Assembly (NCBI GenBank): GCA_900319635.1
Contig: ONPF01000003.1
Coordinates: forward strand, 1-64,000
DNA: 64,000 bases
Direction of reading: 5' to 3'
Source: an uncultured Eubacteriales bacterium
Lineage (GTDB): Bacteria; Bacillota; Clostridia; Oscillospirales; Oscillospiraceae
Part shown: piece by piece, positions 63,805-64,000 of the stretch
Layout of the letters: each line of letters opens with the position of its first letter
Numbering within the stretch: position 1 is the stretch's first letter
Translations under genes and position numbers: made by a program
Notes under the pieces: generated by a model
Databases searched by the model: none
What the model was told of the DNA's origin: nothing
What the model saw: the letters and a program-made list of their open reading frames with translations, nothing else

Positions 63805-64000
63805 ATGAAACTGAAGGAGCTTCTTTCTCATATTCGGGTGCTGCAGATGACGGCGGATCCGGAGCTGGAGATCGGCGGCGTGAGCTACGATTCCCGCCAG
63901 ACCCAGCCGGGGGATCTCTTCGTGGCGGTGCGGGGCTTTGAGTCCGACGGCCACCGCTTCATTCCCAAGGCGATGGAGCGAGGCGCCGCGGCGGTGCTCT
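63805..64000 (+). CDS. murE: UDP-N-acetylmuramyl-tripeptide synthetase MurE, 5' part
   Basis: Only the first 65 codons are in the window. MKLKELLSHIRVLQM, then IGGVSYDSRQTQPGDLFVAVRGFESDGHRFIPKAMERGAAAVL, is the Mur ligase N-terminal domain of MurE (GVSYDSRxVxPGDLFVAxxGxxxDGHxF). MurE adds the third stem-peptide residue, usually meso-diaminopimelate in this lineage. It starts 9 nt after the PBP stop, with GAGG upstream, and runs off the right edge. Confidence 0.93.
   Translation, partial: MKLKELLSHIRVLQMTADPELEIGGVSYDSRQTQPGDLFVAVRGFESDGHRFIPKAMERGAAAVL

Noticed and set aside
1..64000. tRNA, rRNA, tmRNA or other standard RNA genes
   Set aside because: No cloverleaf with a GTTCRANNC arm or rRNA-like conserved segments were seen in any intergenic space on either strand.

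Overview
The window reads as a contiguous chromosomal segment from a GC-rich, anaerobic, spore-forming member of the Clostridia, most likely Oscillospiraceae (Oscillibacter/Lawsonibacter/Faecalibacterium-type gut bacteria). This rests on several things. The GC content is high, yet the gene orders are typically Firmicute: yqfC-yqfD-phoH-ybeY-era-yqzL-recO, and mraZ-rsmH-ftsL-PBP-murE. There are sporulation genes (ylbJ, yqfC, yqfD). There is a three-subunit NADH-linked [FeFe]-hydrogenase. Promoters are consensus sigma-A with 17-bp spacers, Shine-Dalgarno sites are strong, and secreted proteins carry Gram-positive signal peptides. I see no rRNA, tRNA, CRISPR array, IS transposase or prophage.

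Layout. 1-178: dispersed repeats. 179-4786 (minus): glutaminase, MnmA, a lower-GC pair (alpha/beta hydrolase and FMN-binding PPOX protein) and an RlmD-type methyltransferase. 4844-6246 (plus): RluA-type pseudouridine synthase and PlsY. 6316-8361 (minus): a 681-aa heptad-repeat envelope protein. 8565-10019: PepV-like dipeptidase. 10222-19331: an extracellular-protein locus with a secreted phage-tail-lysozyme-like protein under a palindromic operator, a small I9-like protein, a 2329-aa multidomain subtilase, and three small proteins that share a C-terminal DELPI(L/M)(T)P tail, one of them a 39-aa peptide. 19443-24896: D-2-hydroxyacid dehydrogenase, NrdR, DUF4363/DUF421 pair, and an amino-sugar operon (NagB-like, GlmM, GlmU-C-like). 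24960-28693: orphan solute-binding lipoprotein, a conserved hypothetical and a DUF4364 regulator.

28775-35899 is a divergent hydrogen-metabolism locus. Leftward lies hydA-hydB-hydC (NADH/ferredoxin [FeFe]-hydrogenase). Rightward lies a structured leader RNA with an intrinsic terminator, then a TM1266-family hydrogenase-system regulator and a NitT/TauT-type ABC transporter. 36043-40086: zinc-ribbon membrane protein, Nudix hydrolase, MurA and a WalJ-like MBL protein. 40408-42504: a secreted protein sharing a repeat module with the giant subtilase. 42812-46613: RlmH, a DUF2007-like protein, phosphoglucomutase and a chromate-transporter pair. 46713-59506: sporulation and housekeeping genes (ylbJ, yqfCD, phoH, ybeY, era, yqzL, recO with an apparent 3' frameshift, mutS2, ptsH, uvrC, rsmD, coaD). 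59629-64000: start of the division/cell-wall cluster with four MraZ boxes.

Intergenic spaces, mostly in the housekeeping half, hold several families of short dispersed palindromic repeats and one 153-bp MITE-like element. The most novel-looking item is the DELPI-tail trio beside the giant subtilase. Next are the leader RNA in front of the hydrogenase regulator/ABC operon and the stand-alone I9-like protein.
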